Below are positions 21,077 through 32,402 of a stretch of 59,832 nt of DNA, piece after piece. The translations under genes were made by a program, and so were the position numbers. This DNA is from Enterobacterales bacterium (GTDB taxonomy: Bacteria; Pseudomonadota; Gammaproteobacteria; Enterobacterales; Enterobacteriaceae): contig JAATFO010000154.1 in NCBI GenBank assembly GCA_015655145.1, forward strand, positions 1-59,832. The letters run 5' to 3'. Within the stretch, counting starts at the first letter, position 1, and every line of letters begins with the position of its first letter. A model generated the notes under the pieces. That model did no database searches and was not told the origin of the DNA. It saw only the letters and a program-made list of their open reading frames with translations.

Positions 21077-21102
21077 AAACAGGTGGGGTTCCCCGCCTGT
21101 TT
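21077..21102 (+). terminator. Terminator after ribB
   Basis: AAACAGGTGGGG-TT-CCCCGCCTGTTT is a strong 12-bp stem (one T-G pair) 20 bases after the ribB stop. The following 200 bases up to ygiD hold no gene. Confidence 0.85.
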
Positions 21103-21302
21103 AATTCGCCAGGCCACCCGATAAGCCGCTTTCTGCCATGCCGGTTGAGAGCATTAACGATGGCCGTGCATGATGTTCCTCAGTGCCTGTCATTCCCTTC
21201 AAATTTATTGATGATCTTCATCATGTTTCTCCGAGTTTCTGGGGAAAGTAAACGGCGTAAGGTAATCCTCAGTTAACGCGACAACTTTTTTGGGGGTTCA
21301 CC

Positions 21303-22088
21303 ATGAGTCAAACACGTATGCCAGCACTCTTTCTCGGCCATGGCAGCCCAATGAATGTGCTGGAAGAGAACCGCTATACAGAGGCGTGGCGCAAACTGGG
21401 GAGCGCATTGCCAAAACCAGAAGCGATCCTCGTTGTTTCTGCTCACTGGTATACGCGTGGGACCGCCGTGACGGCGATGGATCATCCGCGCACGATCCAT
21501 GATTTTGGCAACTTTCCGCAGGCGTTGTTTGATACGCACTACCCTGCTCCTGGCGCGCCGAATCTGGCCAGGAAAATTGCGCGTTTATTATCACCGGTTG
21601 CGGTGAATCTCGATCAGGAATGGGGATTTGACCACGGTTGCTGGGGATTGTTGGTTAAGATGTATCCGCAAGCGGATATTCCGCTAGTACAACTCAGTGT
21701 CGATAGTACCAGGCCGCCAGCTTATCACTTTGAGCTTGGACGTAAACTGGCTACCTTGCGTGATCAGGGTATCATGATTATTGCCAGCGGTAATGTTGTT
21801 CATAATCTACGCATGGCGCGGTGGCAAGGTGAGGCGGAAGCTTATCCGTGGGCGACCGCGTTTAACCAGCACGTGCGTGATCAGTTGGCCTGGCAAGGCC
21901 CCGCAGAGGAGCATCCGCTGGTGAACTTTATGCAGCATGACAGCGCCGCCTTGTCGAACCCCACACCGGAGCACTTTCTGCCGTTGCTGTATGTATTAGG
22001 CGCCCGAGCGGAAAACGAGTCGGTTTCCATTCCTGTTGATGGGATTGTCATGGGATCGCTCAGCATGCTTTCGGTACAGGTCGGATAG
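21303..22088 (+). CDS. ygiD: 4,5-DOPA-extradiol-dioxygenase-like protein YgiD
   Basis: YgiD is a LigB-superfamily, zinc-dependent extradiol dioxygenase that can open the ring of L-DOPA in vitro. The 261-residue protein has the metal ligands in Leu-Gly-His-Gly-Ser-Pro near residue 12, Ser-Ala-His-Trp-Tyr near residue 48, and Gly-Asn-Val-Val-His-Asn near 165. A GGGGG ribosome binding site lies before the ATG. It stands alone on the plus strand, convergent with ygiC, as in E. coli. Confidence 0.95.
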   Translation: MSQTRMPALFLGHGSPMNVLEENRYTEAWRKLGSALPKPEAILVVSAHWYTRGTAVTAMDHPRTIHDFGNFPQALFDTHYPAPGAPNLARKIARLLSPVAVNLDQEWGFDHGCWGLLVKMYPQADIPLVQLSVDSTRPPAYHFELGRKLATLRDQGIMIIASGNVVHNLRMARWQGEAEAYPWATAFNQHVRDQLAWQGPAEEHPLVNFMQHDSAALSNPTPEHFLPLLYVLGARAENESVSIPVDGIVMGSLSMLSVQVG

Positions 22089-22174
22089 TATGATTATCGA
22101 AGCGGACATGGGCTGGTCGCGGTACATCGTCTGGATTTGCGATGGGGATGTTGAAACTGCCCATCCCCGCGCGG

Positions 22175-23335
22175 TTACTCGATGAACATATGGGGGTAAA
22201 AACGCGAAAGATCCTGGGTAATCAGTTCGCGATCCTCACGCAATCCAATACCTGCTGGTTGATCATCAATTAACCAACTGCCAATCAATGTGTAGCTATC
22301 GCCAAACTTAGGCAGGGGGTGGAATTGTTGCACGATCATTCCCTCCTCGCCGTAGGGTCCATCAACATGTGCGATTTCCTGCCCATTTTCCATAATGCGA
22401 ATATTCGCACCTTCACGGGAAAATAAAGGCTTCACCACATATTTACCCATTGCCGGGACATTATCTTCAGCGAAGTAGGCGGGCAACAAATTAGGGTGGT
22501 TGGGAAACATTTGCCATAACAGTGGCAAGAGCGCTTTATTTGAAATGATGCTTTTCCATGCGGGTTCCAGCCAGCGTACGCCAGCATCTTCCAGCTTGGT
22601 GGAGAATATTTCCCGCAGCATGAATTCCCACGGATAGAGTTTGAACAGGTTGCTGATCACCTGGTCATGTATATCGGTGAACTGACCTTTTTCTCCGAGG
22701 CCAATATCATCAATATAAAGAAACTCAGTGGGTAAGCCTGCTTCGGTGGCGCAATCTTGCAAATATTGCACGGTACCGCGATCTTCATCGGTATCGCGGC
22801 AACAGGCAAAATGCAGCCAGTTAAAACCGTGTTGTTGTTGTAACACAGCAAAACGCGCAATCAGTTTCTCTTGCAGACTGTTGAACTGATCACTGCCAGC
22901 AGGAAGATGACCGGCATTCAGTTGATCTTCCAGCCAGAGCCACTGAAAAAAGGCGGTTTCATATAACGATGTCGGCGTATCGGCATTATTTTCCAGCAGT
23001 TTCGCATCACCTTTACCATCCCAGGCCAGATCCAGCCGAGAGTACAGCGAAGGTTGGGCCGTTTTCCAGGAATTACGCACGAAATCCCAGGTATGCTTGG
23101 GGATGCGGAATTTGCTCAGCAGCGCCTCACTGTTAACCACCTTTTCCACCACCTGCAAACACATCTGATGCACGTCATGGGTGGTGTCTTCCAGGTAGTC
23201 GATTTGTGCCAGCGTGAATTGATAATAAGCGTCTTCACACCAGTACGGTTCACCGTGCATAGTGTGAAAACGGAAGCCATATTCAGTCGCGCGTTCGCGC
23301 CAGTCTGGACGTTCGGTAATTGCAATGCGCTTCAT
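22175..23335 (-). CDS. ygiC: Glutathionylspermidine synthase-like ATP-grasp protein YgiC
   Basis: The 386-residue protein has the ATP-grasp synthetase fold of glutathionylspermidine synthases but lacks an amidase domain. Visible marks are Glu-Asn-Asn-Ala-Asp-Thr-Pro near residue 115, the His-Phe-Ala-Cys-Cys stretch and the ATP-binding [12 protein letters not shown] near residue 300. The true substrates are not known for the family. It begins nine bases after ygiB, making tolC-ygiB-ygiC one co-oriented set as in E. coli. Confidence 0.95.
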   Translation of the reverse strand: MKRIAITERPDWRERATEYGFRFHTMHGEPYWCEDAYYQFTLAQIDYLEDTTHDVHQMCLQVVEKVVNSEALLSKFRIPKHTWDFVRNSWKTAQPSLYSRLDLAWDGKGDAKLLENNADTPTSLYETAFFQWLWLEDQLNAGHLPAGSDQFNSLQEKLIARFAVLQQQHGFNWLHFACCRDTDEDRGTVQYLQDCATEAGLPTEFLYIDDIGLGEKGQFTDIHDQVISNLFKLYPWEFMLREIFSTKLEDAGVRWLEPAWKSIISNKALLPLLWQMFPNHPNLLPAYFAEDNVPAMGKYVVKPLFSREGANIRIMENGQEIAHVDGPYGEEGMIVQQFHPLPKFGDSYTLIGSWLIDDQPAGIGLREDRELITQDLSRFYPHMFIE

Positions 23336-23344
23336 CAGGGCTTG

Positions 23345-24031
23345 TTAGCCTCCCATTGAGCGGCTGGCGCCAGAACCCGAGCGGCCAGTACTTGAGGCGC
23401 TGCTACGCTGTAGCGAGGTTTGCTTCATGACGGACTCACCGAAACCACCGCGTGTTACGGTACTGGAGATCGCCGGTTTGGGCGCCAGTGCGGTCTTGGG
23501 TACCGTCATGGAGCGGCCCGGGGTCGCGTTGCCAAAACTGCGTCCGCTGGCATCAACAAATTTGCCGTTTGCCGGACTGGCTGGGTTTTTCGAGGTGAAC
23601 AACGGCTGTGAGGCAAAACCCGCGCCGCCACCCATCATTCTGCCCATCATATAGCCCGCCATCAGCGGCATCCAGAAGCTGCCACTTTGTTGGGGTTCTG
23701 CACTTGCACTGCCAATACCCGCTTGTGCTGGTGCCTGCTGACACTGATTCTCACCAAATTCCGCGACGCAATCTTCTCGCGTGCTGTATTTGGGCGCGGT
23801 TTTCTCAGCTTCTTTCAGCGCGCTAGTATAGGCTGTGGTGCATTGTTCGCTCTTACCCGGGTTGGCGCTGGAACAATCGTCGGCATTTTGATATAGCGAA
23901 ACAGTTTCGTCTGATTGCTCACAACCCGCGAGCATAAAAACAGCCGTAACGGCCAGCGCAACGGGCGTTAGATGATGTGCGCGCCAGCTTTTGCGAAAGG
24001 CGGCATGATGAATATGTTTAGTCCGTTTCAT
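23345..24031 (-). CDS. ygiB: Lipoprotein-like DUF1190 protein YgiB
   Basis: The start is the ATG at 24031, giving the conserved Met-Lys-Arg-Thr-Lys-His-Ile, with AGGA upstream. The 228-residue protein has a basic leader, a hydrophobic segment ending in Met-Leu-Ala-Gly-Cys (a lipobox, about residue 35), paired Cys residues, a Gly/Met-rich segment ([10 protein letters not shown]) and a Ser/Arg/Gly-rich tail with Val-Thr-Arg-Gly-Gly-Phe-Gly. It is likely an outer- or inner-membrane lipoprotein of unknown function and partner of YgiC. Confidence 0.94.
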   Translation of the reverse strand: MKRTKHIHHAAFRKSWRAHHLTPVALAVTAVFMLAGCEQSDETVSLYQNADDCSSANPGKSEQCTTAYTSALKEAEKTAPKYSTREDCVAEFGENQCQQAPAQAGIGSASAEPQQSGSFWMPLMAGYMMGRMMGGGAGFASQPLFTSKNPASPANGKFVDASGRSFGNATPGRSMTVPKTALAPKPAISSTVTRGGFGESVMKQTSLQRSSASSTGRSGSGASRSMGG

Positions 24032-24150
24032 TGCGTTCTGTCCTGTGCCCAAAGGTAGTTGCATAGAATAGGGGATACGTGACGAAAACTAAAGTAGTGC
24101 AGGCCAGGGAAACGGGGATCTTTACGTAGCTATACGTTTGGTGGTGACAT

Positions 24151-24169
24151 GGGCGGCATCCTGCCGCCC
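24151..24169 (-). terminator. GC-rich hairpin between tolC and ygiB
   Basis: GGGCGGCA-TCC-TGCCGCCC forms an 8-bp stem just after the tolC stop on the minus strand. No T-run follows in that direction, so it may only attenuate transcription into ygiB-ygiC or protect the tolC 3' end. Confidence 0.5.
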
Positions 24170-24195
24170 CTTACGTTTTTTTCGGCTCAATATGC

Positions 24196-25668
24196 TTAAT
24201 GACGAAACGGGTTGCCGCTGGCACGTGTTGCGGCGGCAGGAGTATCCTGTGCTGCAACCGGCGCATTGACCACCGCGCCGTTGTCAGCGTTGGCTGTTTG
24301 TCGTGGATTTTCCGGCGCTACGGATTCTGGCGAGGTTGAGATCTCGGTGCTCAAACGTCCGTTAAGGGCCATTAAATCCTGCTCATTTAACGTACCGAGC
24401 GCTGATTTAATATTCAATTCATTGATCATGTAGTTATAACGGGCATCAGAAAGTTGCTGTTTGGCATTATATAAGGTGGTGGTGGCATCCAGCACATCAA
24501 CGATGGTACGCGTGCCTACCTGGTAACCGGCTTCTGAGGCGTCCAGTGAACTCTGCGCAGAGATCACCGCTTGTTTGTAAGCATCAATGCTGCTGATCGA
24601 AGCATTAACATTATTAAAGGATGAGCGCACGGTTTGCACAGTACTACGGTGGGCGCTTTCCAGTTGTTCGCTGGCGGAGACAAACGCGTACTGCGCCTGT
24701 TTCACTTGAGACGTCACCGCCCCGCCACTGTACAGCGGCAGCGAGAAACTCAATCCAACCTGGTTACTACCGGCAATGCTGTCTGACGTGGTCGTGCTTT
24801 GGTTAGCGCGACGACCACCGTACTTGCTATTAGATAAGCCGGTAGAGGCTGTCAGATCCAGTGTCGGCATATGACCGGTTTCTGCAGAACGAATTTGCTC
24901 GCGCGCCAAATCCTGTGACAGACGTGCAGACAACAGACTGAGGTTACGGCTTTCCGCCTCTTTTAATAGTCCCGCCACCGGCTGGGGTTTTTCTGTCTGG
25001 AAACGCGTAATATTTAGCGATGCCAGCGTCGGATAATAGTTGCCGGTTACCTGACGCAACACTTCTACCGCGTTGTCGAGGTCATTACGTGCAGAGACTT
25101 CGTTCGCCAACACGCTATCATATTGCGCTCGGGCGTTTTGTACGTCAGTAATGGCAACCAGGCCGACATTGAAGCGCTGTGTTGTCTGGTCTAACTGACG
25201 GTAAATTGACTGTTTTTGCGCTTCGGTGTAAGACAACGAATCAATGGCGCGCAACACATTAAAATAGGCGGTTGCAGTACTCAGCATCAGATCTTGTTGT
25301 GCTGTCTGGTAAGTGACATCCTGGATACCCGCTGCTTTTTCCTGCAGGGTCAGCGCACGCCATTTTGACATATCAAAAAGAGTCTGCGTTAATTGCAGAG
25401 AACCACTGCTGGTGGTGCTATGCAGTCCGCTATTGTCACGATAGCCGCTGTTATAGGTATAATCAGCCCCTAAACCTAACTGAGGCAATAACGGGCTGCG
25501 GGCTTCATTAATCTTTTCAAACGCCGCGTCGCGGTCAGCCGCAGAACTACGCAGATCAGGATTCGTCAATTTTGCCTGCTGATAGATTTGCAGCAGGTTC
25601 TCCGCCTGACTTGCTACGCTGAAGCCGCCCAGGCTCAGGCCGATAAGTAGTGGGAGCAGTTTCTTCAT
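24196..25668 (-). CDS. tolC: Outer membrane efflux channel TolC
   Basis: TolC forms the trimeric outer-membrane duct for AcrAB-type pumps and type I secretion. I place the start at ATG 25668 (Met-Lys-Lys-Leu-Leu-Pro-Leu), giving a signal peptide cut near Ser-Gln-Ala|Glu; a Met two codons earlier also has the AAGGA site in reach. The 490-residue protein (E. coli 493) shows the duplicated OEP repeat, with the typical Thr-Leu-Tyr-Asn-Ala-Lys-Gln and Tyr-Asn-Tyr-Met-Ile-Asn motifs late in the second repeat, and an Ala/Pro-rich C-terminus. It is divergent from nudF. Confidence 0.97.
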   Translation of the reverse strand: MKKLLPLLIGLSLGGFSVASQAENLLQIYQQAKLTNPDLRSSAADRDAAFEKINEARSPLLPQLGLGADYTYNSGYRDNSGLHSTTSSGSLQLTQTLFDMSKWRALTLQEKAAGIQDVTYQTAQQDLMLSTATAYFNVLRAIDSLSYTEAQKQSIYRQLDQTTQRFNVGLVAITDVQNARAQYDSVLANEVSARNDLDNAVEVLRQVTGNYYPTLASLNITRFQTEKPQPVAGLLKEAESRNLSLLSARLSQDLAREQIRSAETGHMPTLDLTASTGLSNSKYGGRRANQSTTTSDSIAGSNQVGLSFSLPLYSGGAVTSQVKQAQYAFVSASEQLESAHRSTVQTVRSSFNNVNASISSIDAYKQAVISAQSSLDASEAGYQVGTRTIVDVLDATTTLYNAKQQLSDARYNYMINELNIKSALGTLNEQDLMALNGRLSTEISTSPESVAPENPRQTANADNGAVVNAPVAAQDTPAAATRASGNPFRH

Positions 25669-25881
25669 TTGCATTCCTTGTAGTGCAGCAATGTTGCTAT
25701 GGTAGCGCTGACGTAAGCCAAAAATAATCGCCGATTCTAGCAGAGTCTGCCGTGAGGGGAAGTTGGCTGAACGTGCCATCTCCTTTTAATTTACGTAAAT
25801 AATTCAGAAAGAACCACACTTGTGGGGAATTCATCGTTGAATTCCTCAACATTACCCCCAAACTGCAAAGGAGTCATGTCA

Positions 25882-26517
25882 ATGGCGACTGGTAAAGAAT
25901 ACCCAGTGACTTTCACCAAAAACGATGTGGAAATTATTGCACGTGAACCACTTTATACCGGTTTTTTTTCTCTGGTACGTTATCGTTTTCGCCACCGGTT
26001 ATTTAACGGAGAAATGAGCAACGAAGTGGTGCGTGAAGTTTTTGAGCGTGGCCATGCGGCGGTGCTGTTACCCTATGATCCTGTTCGTGATGAGGTGGTA
26101 CTGGTTGAACAAATCCGCATCCCGGCGTTTGATACCAGCTCAAGCCCCTGGCTGTTGGAAATGGTCGCCGGTATTATTGAGCCTGGTGAAAGTGTGGAGC
26201 AGGTCGTGCGCCGTGAAGCGATAGAAGAGTCCGGGCTTACAGTGGGACGTATTAAACCCATCATTAACTATTTGGCCAGTCCTGGCGGGACCAGCGAACG
26301 GCTGTCGGTGCTGGTGGGCGAAGTGGATGCCAGCCTTGCCGGTGGACGCCATGGTCTGGAAGCGGAGGATGAGGATATTCTTGTTCATGTGGTCAGTCGT
26401 CAAAATGCTTATCAATGGATGGAAGAAGGAAAAATAGATAACGCCGCGTCGGTCATCGCATTGCAATGGCTTGCTCTGCACCATGAGGCATTACGAAAAG
26501 AGTGGAATCCGAGATGA
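25882..26517 (+). CDS. nudF: ADP-ribose pyrophosphatase (Nudix)
   Basis: NudF splits ADP-ribose into AMP and ribose 5-phosphate. The 23-residue Nudix box is complete around residues 95-120: Gly-Glu-Ser..., Arg-Arg-Glu-Ala-Ile-Glu-Glu-Ser-Gly. The start at ATG 25882 has AAGGAG at ideal spacing; another ATG two codons earlier is too close to it. Length is 211 residues (E. coli 209). The stop overlaps the start of yqiB (TGA inside ATGATGA), so the two are translationally coupled in the operon nudF-yqiB-cpdA-yqiA-parE. Confidence 0.96.
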   Translation: MATGKEYPVTFTKNDVEIIAREPLYTGFFSLVRYRFRHRLFNGEMSNEVVREVFERGHAAVLLPYDPVRDEVVLVEQIRIPAFDTSSSPWLLEMVAGIIEPGESVEQVVRREAIEESGLTVGRIKPIINYLASPGGTSERLSVLVGEVDASLAGGRHGLEAEDEDILVHVVSRQNAYQWMEEGKIDNAASVIALQWLALHHEALRKEWNPR

Positions 26518-26939
26518 TGAAACGCTACACCCCTGACTTTCCCGAAATGATGCGTGTGTGCGAAACCAATTTTGCCCAGTTGCGTCGTTTGTTGCCACGT
26601 AGCGAAGAAGCAGGGGCATCGGTGACCTATCAGGTAAACGGCGTCAGTTATTGCATTACGGTTGAGGAATCGACGCGTTACACGACACGGGTTGATATCA
26701 GGCAAACGGCGCCGGCGGTAAGTTACTGGAGCCTGCCATCAATGTCGGTTCGACTTTACCATGATGCCCGGGTTGCTGAAGTGTGTTCAACGCAGCAGAT
26801 CTATCGTTTCAAAGCGCGCTATGATTATCCTAATAAAAAATTGCATCAGCGCGATGAAAAGCATCAAATTAACCAGTTCCTTGCTGACTGGTTGCGCTAC
26901 TGTTTAGTGCATGGTGCCATGGCCTTTTCGGTCTGTTAA
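26517..26939 (+). CDS. yqiB: DUF1249 protein YqiB
   Basis: The 140-residue protein equals the E. coli length and keeps its N-terminus ([12 protein letters not shown]), Arg-Leu-Leu-Pro-Arg, Ser-Tyr-Trp-Ser-Leu-Pro-Ser-Met and [13 protein letters not shown]. No catalytic motif or membrane segment is visible and the role is unknown. Its start overlaps the nudF stop, and cpdA follows 47 bases later. Confidence 0.93.
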   Translation: MKRYTPDFPEMMRVCETNFAQLRRLLPRSEEAGASVTYQVNGVSYCITVEESTRYTTRVDIRQTAPAVSYWSLPSMSVRLYHDARVAEVCSTQQIYRFKARYDYPNKKLHQRDEKHQINQFLADWLRYCLVHGAMAFSVC

Positions 26940-26986
26940 TGGTACCCAAAGTGACCCCGAGATGGTGTGGAGACTAAGGAAATTCT

Positions 26987-27814
26987 TTGGATAGCCTGTT
27001 AAAACTGCCTGTGATGAGTGGGGCCAGCGTCAGGATTTTACAAATCACGGACACCCACCTGTTTGCCGGGAAAGATGAAACATTGCTGGGGGTAAATACC
27101 TGGTCCAGTTATGATGCTGTCCTGACGGCCATTGAGGCTGCGGGGCAACACTATGATTTGGTTATTGCCTCGGGTGATTTAGCACAGGATCATACGGTCA
27201 AGGCGTATCAGCATTTTGCTGAAGGTATTGCGCGCCTGCCGGTTCCCTGTGTCTGGATCCCTGGCAATCACGATTTTCAACCGGCAATGTTTGAGACGCT
27301 GGCGAATACCGGGATCGCCGATGAAAAATACGTTCTTCTCGGTGAACACTGGCAAGTAGTCCTGCTTGATAGCCAGGTGTTTGGCGTGCCATACGGCATG
27401 CTGAGCGAATATCAACTGGAGTGGCTGGAAAAGACGCTGGCGCAGGCCCCGGAACGCCACACGCTGGTGATTCTCCATCACCATCCGTTGGCATCGGGAT
27501 GTGGCTGGCTTGATCAACATAGCCTGCGTAATCCACACGCGCTGGATGCCGTATTGCAACAGTATCCGCGCGCAAAAACGCTGGTGTGTGGCCATATTCA
27601 TCAGGATCTCGATCTGAACTGGAATGGACGGCGGTTGCTGACGACGCCATCAACCTGTGTCCAGTTCAAATCGCACTGCACCAGTTTCACCATTGATTCG
27701 TTGCCGCCGGGCTGGCGTGAGTTTGTGCTGGACGATGCAGGACGGGTAGAAACGACCGTCCATCGTCTGCAAACTCAGGCATTCAACCCGGATCTGGATG
27801 CCGAAGGTTATTGA
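26987..27814 (+). CDS. cpdA: 3',5'-cyclic-AMP phosphodiesterase
   Basis: CpdA hydrolyses cAMP to AMP and so tempers CRP control. The start is TTG at 26987, preceded by AAGGA; E. coli uses TTG here as well. The 275-residue metallophosphoesterase has all its metal motifs: Asp-Thr-His near residue 22, Gly-Asp-Leu near 64, Gly-Asn-His-Asp near 94, His-His-His-Pro near 165, and Gly-His-Ile-His near 205. The stop is four bases from the yqiA start, and the operon runs on to parE. Confidence 0.97.
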   Translation: MDSLLKLPVMSGASVRILQITDTHLFAGKDETLLGVNTWSSYDAVLTAIEAAGQHYDLVIASGDLAQDHTVKAYQHFAEGIARLPVPCVWIPGNHDFQPAMFETLANTGIADEKYVLLGEHWQVVLLDSQVFGVPYGMLSEYQLEWLEKTLAQAPERHTLVILHHHPLASGCGWLDQHSLRNPHALDAVLQQYPRAKTLVCGHIHQDLDLNWNGRRLLTTPSTCVQFKSHCTSFTIDSLPPGWREFVLDDAGRVETTVHRLQTQAFNPDLDAEGY

Positions 27815-27817
27815 ACG

Positions 27818-28399
27818 ATGGCGACTCTGCTCTATCTTCATGGTTTTAATAGCTCGCCGCAATCGGCGAAAGCGACGCAGTTCCAGCACTGGCTGGCGCA
27901 TCATCGTCCGGATGTCACGATGCTGGTGCCGCAACTTCCTGTCTTCCCGGCTGATGCCGCGGTTATGTTGGAAAACCTGGTGATGGCGCACTCAGGAGAA
28001 CCGCTCGGCCTGGTGGGATCATCTCTGGGCGGTTATTACGCGACATGGTTGTCGCAATGTTTTACCTTGCCAGCGGTGGTGATTAACCCGGCGGTACGCC
28101 CGTTTGAGCTACTGACCCGCTACCTTGGCGATAACGAGAACCCATACACCGGCCAGAAATATGTGTTAGAGTCTCGCCACATTTACGATCTGAAAGTCAT
28201 GCAAATTGACCCGCTTGAGTCGCCCGATTTACTCTGGCTGCTGCAACAAACGGGCGATGAAGTGCTCGATTACCGCCAGGCGCTGGACTATTACAATGCG
28301 TGTCGCCAGACGGTAGAAGAGGGGGGAAACCATGCCTTTATCGGATTCGAACGCTTTTTCCCGCAGATTCTCGACTTTATCAGTCTCAACCATGTCTGA
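27818..28399 (+). CDS. yqiA: Esterase YqiA
   Basis: YqiA is a small alpha/beta-hydrolase with thioesterase/esterase activity on short acyl esters. The 193-residue protein (E. coli 193) shows the strand-loop Leu-His-Gly-Phe-Asn-Ser near residue 6, the nucleophile elbow Gly-Ser-Ser-Leu-Gly-Gly near residue 68-73, and a late Gly-Gly-Asn-His-Ala-Phe that supplies the catalytic His. It follows cpdA by three bases and precedes parE. Confidence 0.95.
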   Translation: MATLLYLHGFNSSPQSAKATQFQHWLAHHRPDVTMLVPQLPVFPADAAVMLENLVMAHSGEPLGLVGSSLGGYYATWLSQCFTLPAVVINPAVRPFELLTRYLGDNENPYTGQKYVLESRHIYDLKVMQIDPLESPDLLWLLQQTGDEVLDYRQALDYYNACRQTVEEGGNHAFIGFERFFPQILDFISLNHV

Positions 28400-28431
28400 A
28401 GTCCGCCGGGAACAGCTTAACGTTTTTTTAA

Positions 28432-30348
<1,917 letters not shown>

Positions 30349-30362
30349 GGTGAATATCGCTG

Positions 30363-31280
30363 ATGGCAGGGGAAACATCAGTGAAAATCACGCTTGAGGA
30401 ACTGCGTGCCTGGGTGGCGGTGGTTGATACCGGTGCGATCACTGCGGCAGCCGGGCAACTCGGTCAAACCAGTTCGGGCATCAGCCGTGCGCTGAGTCGG
30501 CTGGAAAAAAAACTGCAAACCACGTTGTTGCACCGCACCACGCGCCGACTGGCGTTGACGGAAGAAGGGCAGGTTTTTCTGGAACATGCCCGCCAGATTT
30601 TGGCTTCGGTGGAAAACGCGGAAGAGCAAATTGCTCAGCGGCGTGAAATGCCTGCCGGTCGTTTACGAATTAATGCGGCCACGCCATTTATGTTGCATGT
30701 CATTGTGCCGTTGGTGGGGGAATTTTCTGCCCGTTATCCGTTGATTCAGTTGGAACTGAACACCGATGATGTGGTGATTGACCTGCTGGAACAACAAACT
30801 GATGTGGCTATTCGCGTGGGTGAACTGCGCGATTCCACCATCCATGCGCGTATGCTCGGCAGTAGTCAGGTCCGTTTGCTGGCCAGTCCGGCTTATCTGG
30901 AAAAACACGGCAACCCGCAACGTGTGGCGGATTTGGCGCATCACCGTCTGATTGGCTTTACCCAACTGGAAAAACACAATATCTGGCCTGTCTGGCAAAG
31001 TAACGGGGAGTTTTTGCAGATCAAACCCGATCTGGCGGCCTCCGGCGGCGAAACGATCCGGCAACTGGCCGTTGCCGGCCAGGGCATCGCCCGCATCTCA
31101 GATTTTGCCAGCCGTGAAGATCGCGCAAGCGGAAAGCTGGTGGCGGTGCTGGCCAGCGAGATCCACGACCTGCGTCATCCAATCCATGCGGTTTATTATC
31201 GTAACACCACTTTATCGCTCCGCATTGTGAGGTTTCTTGATTTTCTGCACGATAAAATCAGGGAACACCAGTTGCTGTAA
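30363..31280 (+). CDS. LysR-family transcriptional regulator
   Basis: The 305-residue protein has an N-terminal winged helix-turn-helix (Thr-Leu-Glu-Glu-Leu-Arg-Ala-Trp-Val-Ala-Val-Val, then Ser-Ser-Gly-Ile-Ser-Arg-Ala-Leu-Ser-Arg-Leu-Glu) and a LysR substrate-binding domain. The start is ATG 30363 or GTG 30381; the latter begins Val-Lys-Ile-Thr-Leu-Glu, the usual place for this family. It lies 14 bases after parE, where E. coli has no such gene, and converges with mdaB. LysR regulators of this subtype often control nearby oxidoreductases, so mdaB is a candidate target, but they are convergent and no shared promoter exists. Confidence 0.9.
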   Translation: MAGETSVKITLEELRAWVAVVDTGAITAAAGQLGQTSSGISRALSRLEKKLQTTLLHRTTRRLALTEEGQVFLEHARQILASVENAEEQIAQRREMPAGRLRINAATPFMLHVIVPLVGEFSARYPLIQLELNTDDVVIDLLEQQTDVAIRVGELRDSTIHARMLGSSQVRLLASPAYLEKHGNPQRVADLAHHRLIGFTQLEKHNIWPVWQSNGEFLQIKPDLAASGGETIRQLAVAGQGIARISDFASREDRASGKLVAVLASEIHDLRHPIHAVYYRNTTLSLRIVRFLDFLHDKIREHQLL

Positions 31281-31351
31281 CACCGGAGTCTAACGAGTCA
31301 GGGGGGCTGCCAGCCTGGGTGGCTTCGGGGTGACGGCCTTATCGCTACTGC

Positions 31352-31933
31352 TCAGGAAAATATTTTGCTGAGATGTTGTTGATAACGTGCGATATCACTT
31401 GGGATATCCGGTTGTTTAATCACATCATTACAAATAAAGGTCGGTAACGCGCTCATCCCCAGAAACTGGTTGGCCTTATGAAAATGCAGATAGACGCCAT
31501 CAACGCCAACCCCTTCAAAAAACTGAGCGGGATCTGTAAAGGCTTCCAGCGGGGCATTCCAGGTCAGGGACAACATATACTTTTTGTCGTGAATCAGGCC
31601 GCCTGATCCATATTTTTTACTGGCATCTGATCGGCTGCGCCCGTCAGAGGCATACAGTGAACCCTGGCCCGCGGTGAACACTTCATCAATGTATTTTTTC
31701 AGGATCCACGGTTCGCCCATCCACCAACCCGGCATTTGATAGATGACCGCATCAGAAGCGAGGTATTTTTCTATTTCCTCGGCAACCTGATAGCCATTAT
31801 CGACCTGTGTGAGGGCCACCTGATGGCCATGATCATGCAGGAACGTCGCAGCGGCTTGTGCCAGCGTATGATTTAGTTCGCCGTTAGCATGGGAGAATTT
31901 TTTACCGGCATCGATAAGAAAAATATTGCTCAT
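31352..31933 (-). CDS. mdaB: NADPH:quinone oxidoreductase MdaB
   Basis: MdaB reduces quinones with two electrons from NADPH using FAD, protecting from redox cycling. The 193-residue flavodoxin-like protein (E. coli 193) carries Gln-Met-Pro-Gly-Trp-Trp-Met-Gly near residue 65, Tyr-Ala-Ser-Asp-Gly-Arg-Ser-Arg near 95, Leu-Ser-Leu-Thr-Trp-Asn-Ala-Pro near 120 and Val-Gly-Val-Asp-Gly-Val-Tyr-Leu. In E. coli ygiN follows mdaB; here ygiN is absent and the gene abuts the LysR regulator. Confidence 0.95.
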   Translation of the reverse strand: MSNIFLIDAGKKFSHANGELNHTLAQAAATFLHDHGHQVALTQVDNGYQVAEEIEKYLASDAVIYQMPGWWMGEPWILKKYIDEVFTAGQGSLYASDGRSRSDASKKYGSGGLIHDKKYMLSLTWNAPLEAFTDPAQFFEGVGVDGVYLHFHKANQFLGMSALPTFICNDVIKQPDIPSDIARYQQHLSKIFS

Positions 31934-32402
31934 GTATTTTATTCCGTTTTCTCAAAGGTGATCAGTATACTCGCGCTAACTGCGGGCAAAAATGGGATGT
32001 TGGTCACAACACTTTTGCATCTTCAGCAACAATGCCCGTTCATTACGCTGTACCATCCTGATGTCAGAGCGGTATCGTCTTACGATTCCCGTCAAACACC
32101 CGTACGCATGGTGCGTTAAGTGTATCAATCATCCGGCGCGTCATCTTTTACACGGCCGGGGCATACGGTTATCTGTGACAGTCGATAACCATATAAGGTA
32201 CTATCCTCGCCAAACTGACGGTAGTATATCCCCGTCATTGTTCAAATTTCCGCTGTGTTGCCGCGATGCGTTCATCCGCATCCATTGACTGCGTCAGTGG
32301 ACGAAATTCGTCTGCCTGCGGATGGTCTGTGATGCGGAATCGATGAGGTATAGTGTATCGCTGTGAAGCGTTAGTGCGCCGCGATGTGAGGAATAGAAAT
32401 TA
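31934..32402. other. Gene-free interval between mdaB and parC
   Basis: No credible gene is seen in these 469 bases, which hold the divergent promoters of mdaB and parC. A 7-bp inverted repeat GGTTATC-N10-GATAACC sits at 32167-32190, possibly an operator. The E. coli neighbours qseB, qseC and ygiN are all missing here. Confidence 0.5.
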
